From assembly GCA_007131745.1 (NCBI GenBank), contig SLPX01000267.1:1-22846 (forward strand): 22,846 bases of DNA. The letters are read 5' to 3'. A model generated the notes under the pieces. It worked only from the letters and a program-made list of their open reading frames with translations, was not told the origin of the DNA and searched no databases. The DNA is from Myxococcales bacterium. Lineage in GTDB: Bacteria; Myxococcota; Polyangia; HGW-17; SLPX01. Positions within the stretch are counted from its first letter, which is position 1, and every line of letters starts with the position of its first letter. The position numbers and the translations under genes were made by a program. Shown here one piece after another: positions 22,386-22,846 of this stretch.

Positions 22386-22565
22386 TTAACTTGTTCTGTA
22401 GAACAGTGTTATGGTGAGACAATGAAACTCTCTGTCCGAACTTTGGGTGACTTCCTTGCGGAATATCTCGTTTTCCGGATTCTCCCTGATCCACTTCGTC
22501 ACCACATCTCCCAGAGCCTGACGTTCTCTAGCCTTGGTTGCTGAAAAAACTTTGATTGCATACAT
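22386..22565 (-). CDS. Small protein of unknown function (59 aa)
   Basis: No named family is recognised, but it reads like a real small globular protein: MYAIKVFSATKARERQALGDVV, a middle TKWIRENPENEIFRKEV, and a conserved-looking end QSSDREFHCLTITLFYR. Predicted order is beta-alpha-beta-beta. The ATG at 22563-22565 has GAGGGAG about 8 bases upstream on the minus strand; an in-frame GTG at 22574 is an alternative. It has no signal peptide, so it should be cytoplasmic. It is convergent with the bactofilin gene across the repeat pair. The ribosome site and balanced composition argue for a real gene. Confidence 0.65.
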   Translation of the reverse strand: MYAIKVFSATKARERQALGDVVTKWIRENPENEIFRKEVTQSSDREFHCLTITLFYRTS

Positions 22566-22698
22566 CGCACGCACTCCCTCTCTTGAACACTAACCTCAAG
22601 TTTTGTTACATTACACCGGCCGGAGCGCTTCCCAAAGGAACCACCTGGATGCTTAAATCAACATCCGGGAATCCCGCCCGGAACTCCGGTCGACAACA

Positions 22699-22724
22699 GC
22701 CGGGAATATATGTCATTTCCCGGC
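22699..22724. promoter_or_regulatory. Inverted repeat near the right edge
   Basis: GCCGGGAA (22699-22706) and TTCCCGGC (22717-22724) form a perfect 8-bp inverted repeat around the 10-base centre TATATGTCAT. It lies 24 bases upstream of the possible plus-strand start at 22749, so it could be an operator or a leader hairpin. Confidence 0.3.
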
Positions 22725-22748
22725 GCTTTCGTAAAGGAAAATTTTTGG

Positions 22749-22846
22749 ATGACTTCAAACAATTCTTCAACCGCTAAAATTCCGAACCACCGACTCACCG
22801 AAACTCCTGCCACCACCACCGCCACGCCCACCGCCACAGCCCCCAA
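22749..22846 (+). CDS. Possible start of a Thr/Pro/Ala-rich protein, cut by the window edge
   Basis: An ATG at 22749 opens a frame that runs to the window end without a stop: MTSNNSSTAKIPNH followed by a Thr/Ala/Pro low-complexity run (TPATTTATPTATAP). A purine-rich AAAGGAAAA lies about 10 bases upstream. Only 32 codons are visible, so the assignment is tentative; a disordered N-terminal extension of a larger protein is the likeliest reading. Confidence 0.35.
   Translation, partial: MTSNNSSTAKIPNHRLTETPATTTATPTATAP

Noticed and set aside
22556..22777. A 73-codon plus-strand frame near the right edge
   Set aside because: It overlaps the start of the better supported minus-strand small gene, has no ribosome site and runs through an inverted repeat.

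Overview
The window looks like part of a chromosome from a Myxococcota-like or neighbouring deltaproteobacterial lineage. The signs are MopE-type VCDGxDNNC repeats, MYXO-CTERM-like C-terminal sorting signals, a Ser/Thr kinase with a PEGA tail, a zinc-ribbon/GYF/TPR protein, a bactofilin, and several lipoproteins in a moderately GC-rich background. I cannot assign a genus. There are no rRNA or tRNA genes, no CRISPR array and no insertion sequence that I can support.

Left part (1-3790). An isoaspartyl peptidase/L-asparaginase (Ntn hydrolase) enters from the left edge. It converges on a small AT-rich hicA-hicB toxin-antitoxin operon on the minus strand, which has a clear sigma70-type promoter and an operator-like palindrome over its -10 box. 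Divergent from hicA is a bifunctional NAD(P)HX repair enzyme (NnrE-NnrD fusion), followed closely by a small Cys-rich lipoprotein.

Middle part (3814-9439, all minus strand). From promoter-distal to promoter-proximal this holds an outer-membrane beta-barrel candidate, two tandem paralogous surface proteins (VWA domain, MopE-type Cys-rich repeats, MYXO-CTERM-like tail) and a larger lipoprotein. A 13-bp tandem repeat array rich in GGATCC lies in the gap between the lipoprotein and the VWA pair.

Right part (9803-22069, all plus strand). This is a long co-directional run: zinc-ribbon/GYF/TM/TPR protein, lipoprotein-type SppA peptidase (4-bp stop/start overlap), LarB, LarC (11-bp overlap), a GAF-like/PAS/PAS/HisKA protein with no ATPase domain (3 bp after LarC), a 93-aa conserved-looking small protein, a degenerate receiver fused to an RsbW/histidine-kinase-type ATPase domain, a membrane Ser/Thr kinase with a Gln-rich repeat and PEGA domain, and a bactofilin. 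LarB and LarC belong to synthesis of the nickel-pincer nucleotide cofactor. The HisKA-only and ATPase-only proteins look like two halves of a sensor kinase and are the best candidate here for an undescribed signalling arrangement.

Right edge (22070-22846). Two copies of a dispersed intergenic repeat are followed by a small minus-strand gene of unknown function and perhaps the start of a plus-strand gene cut by the window edge.
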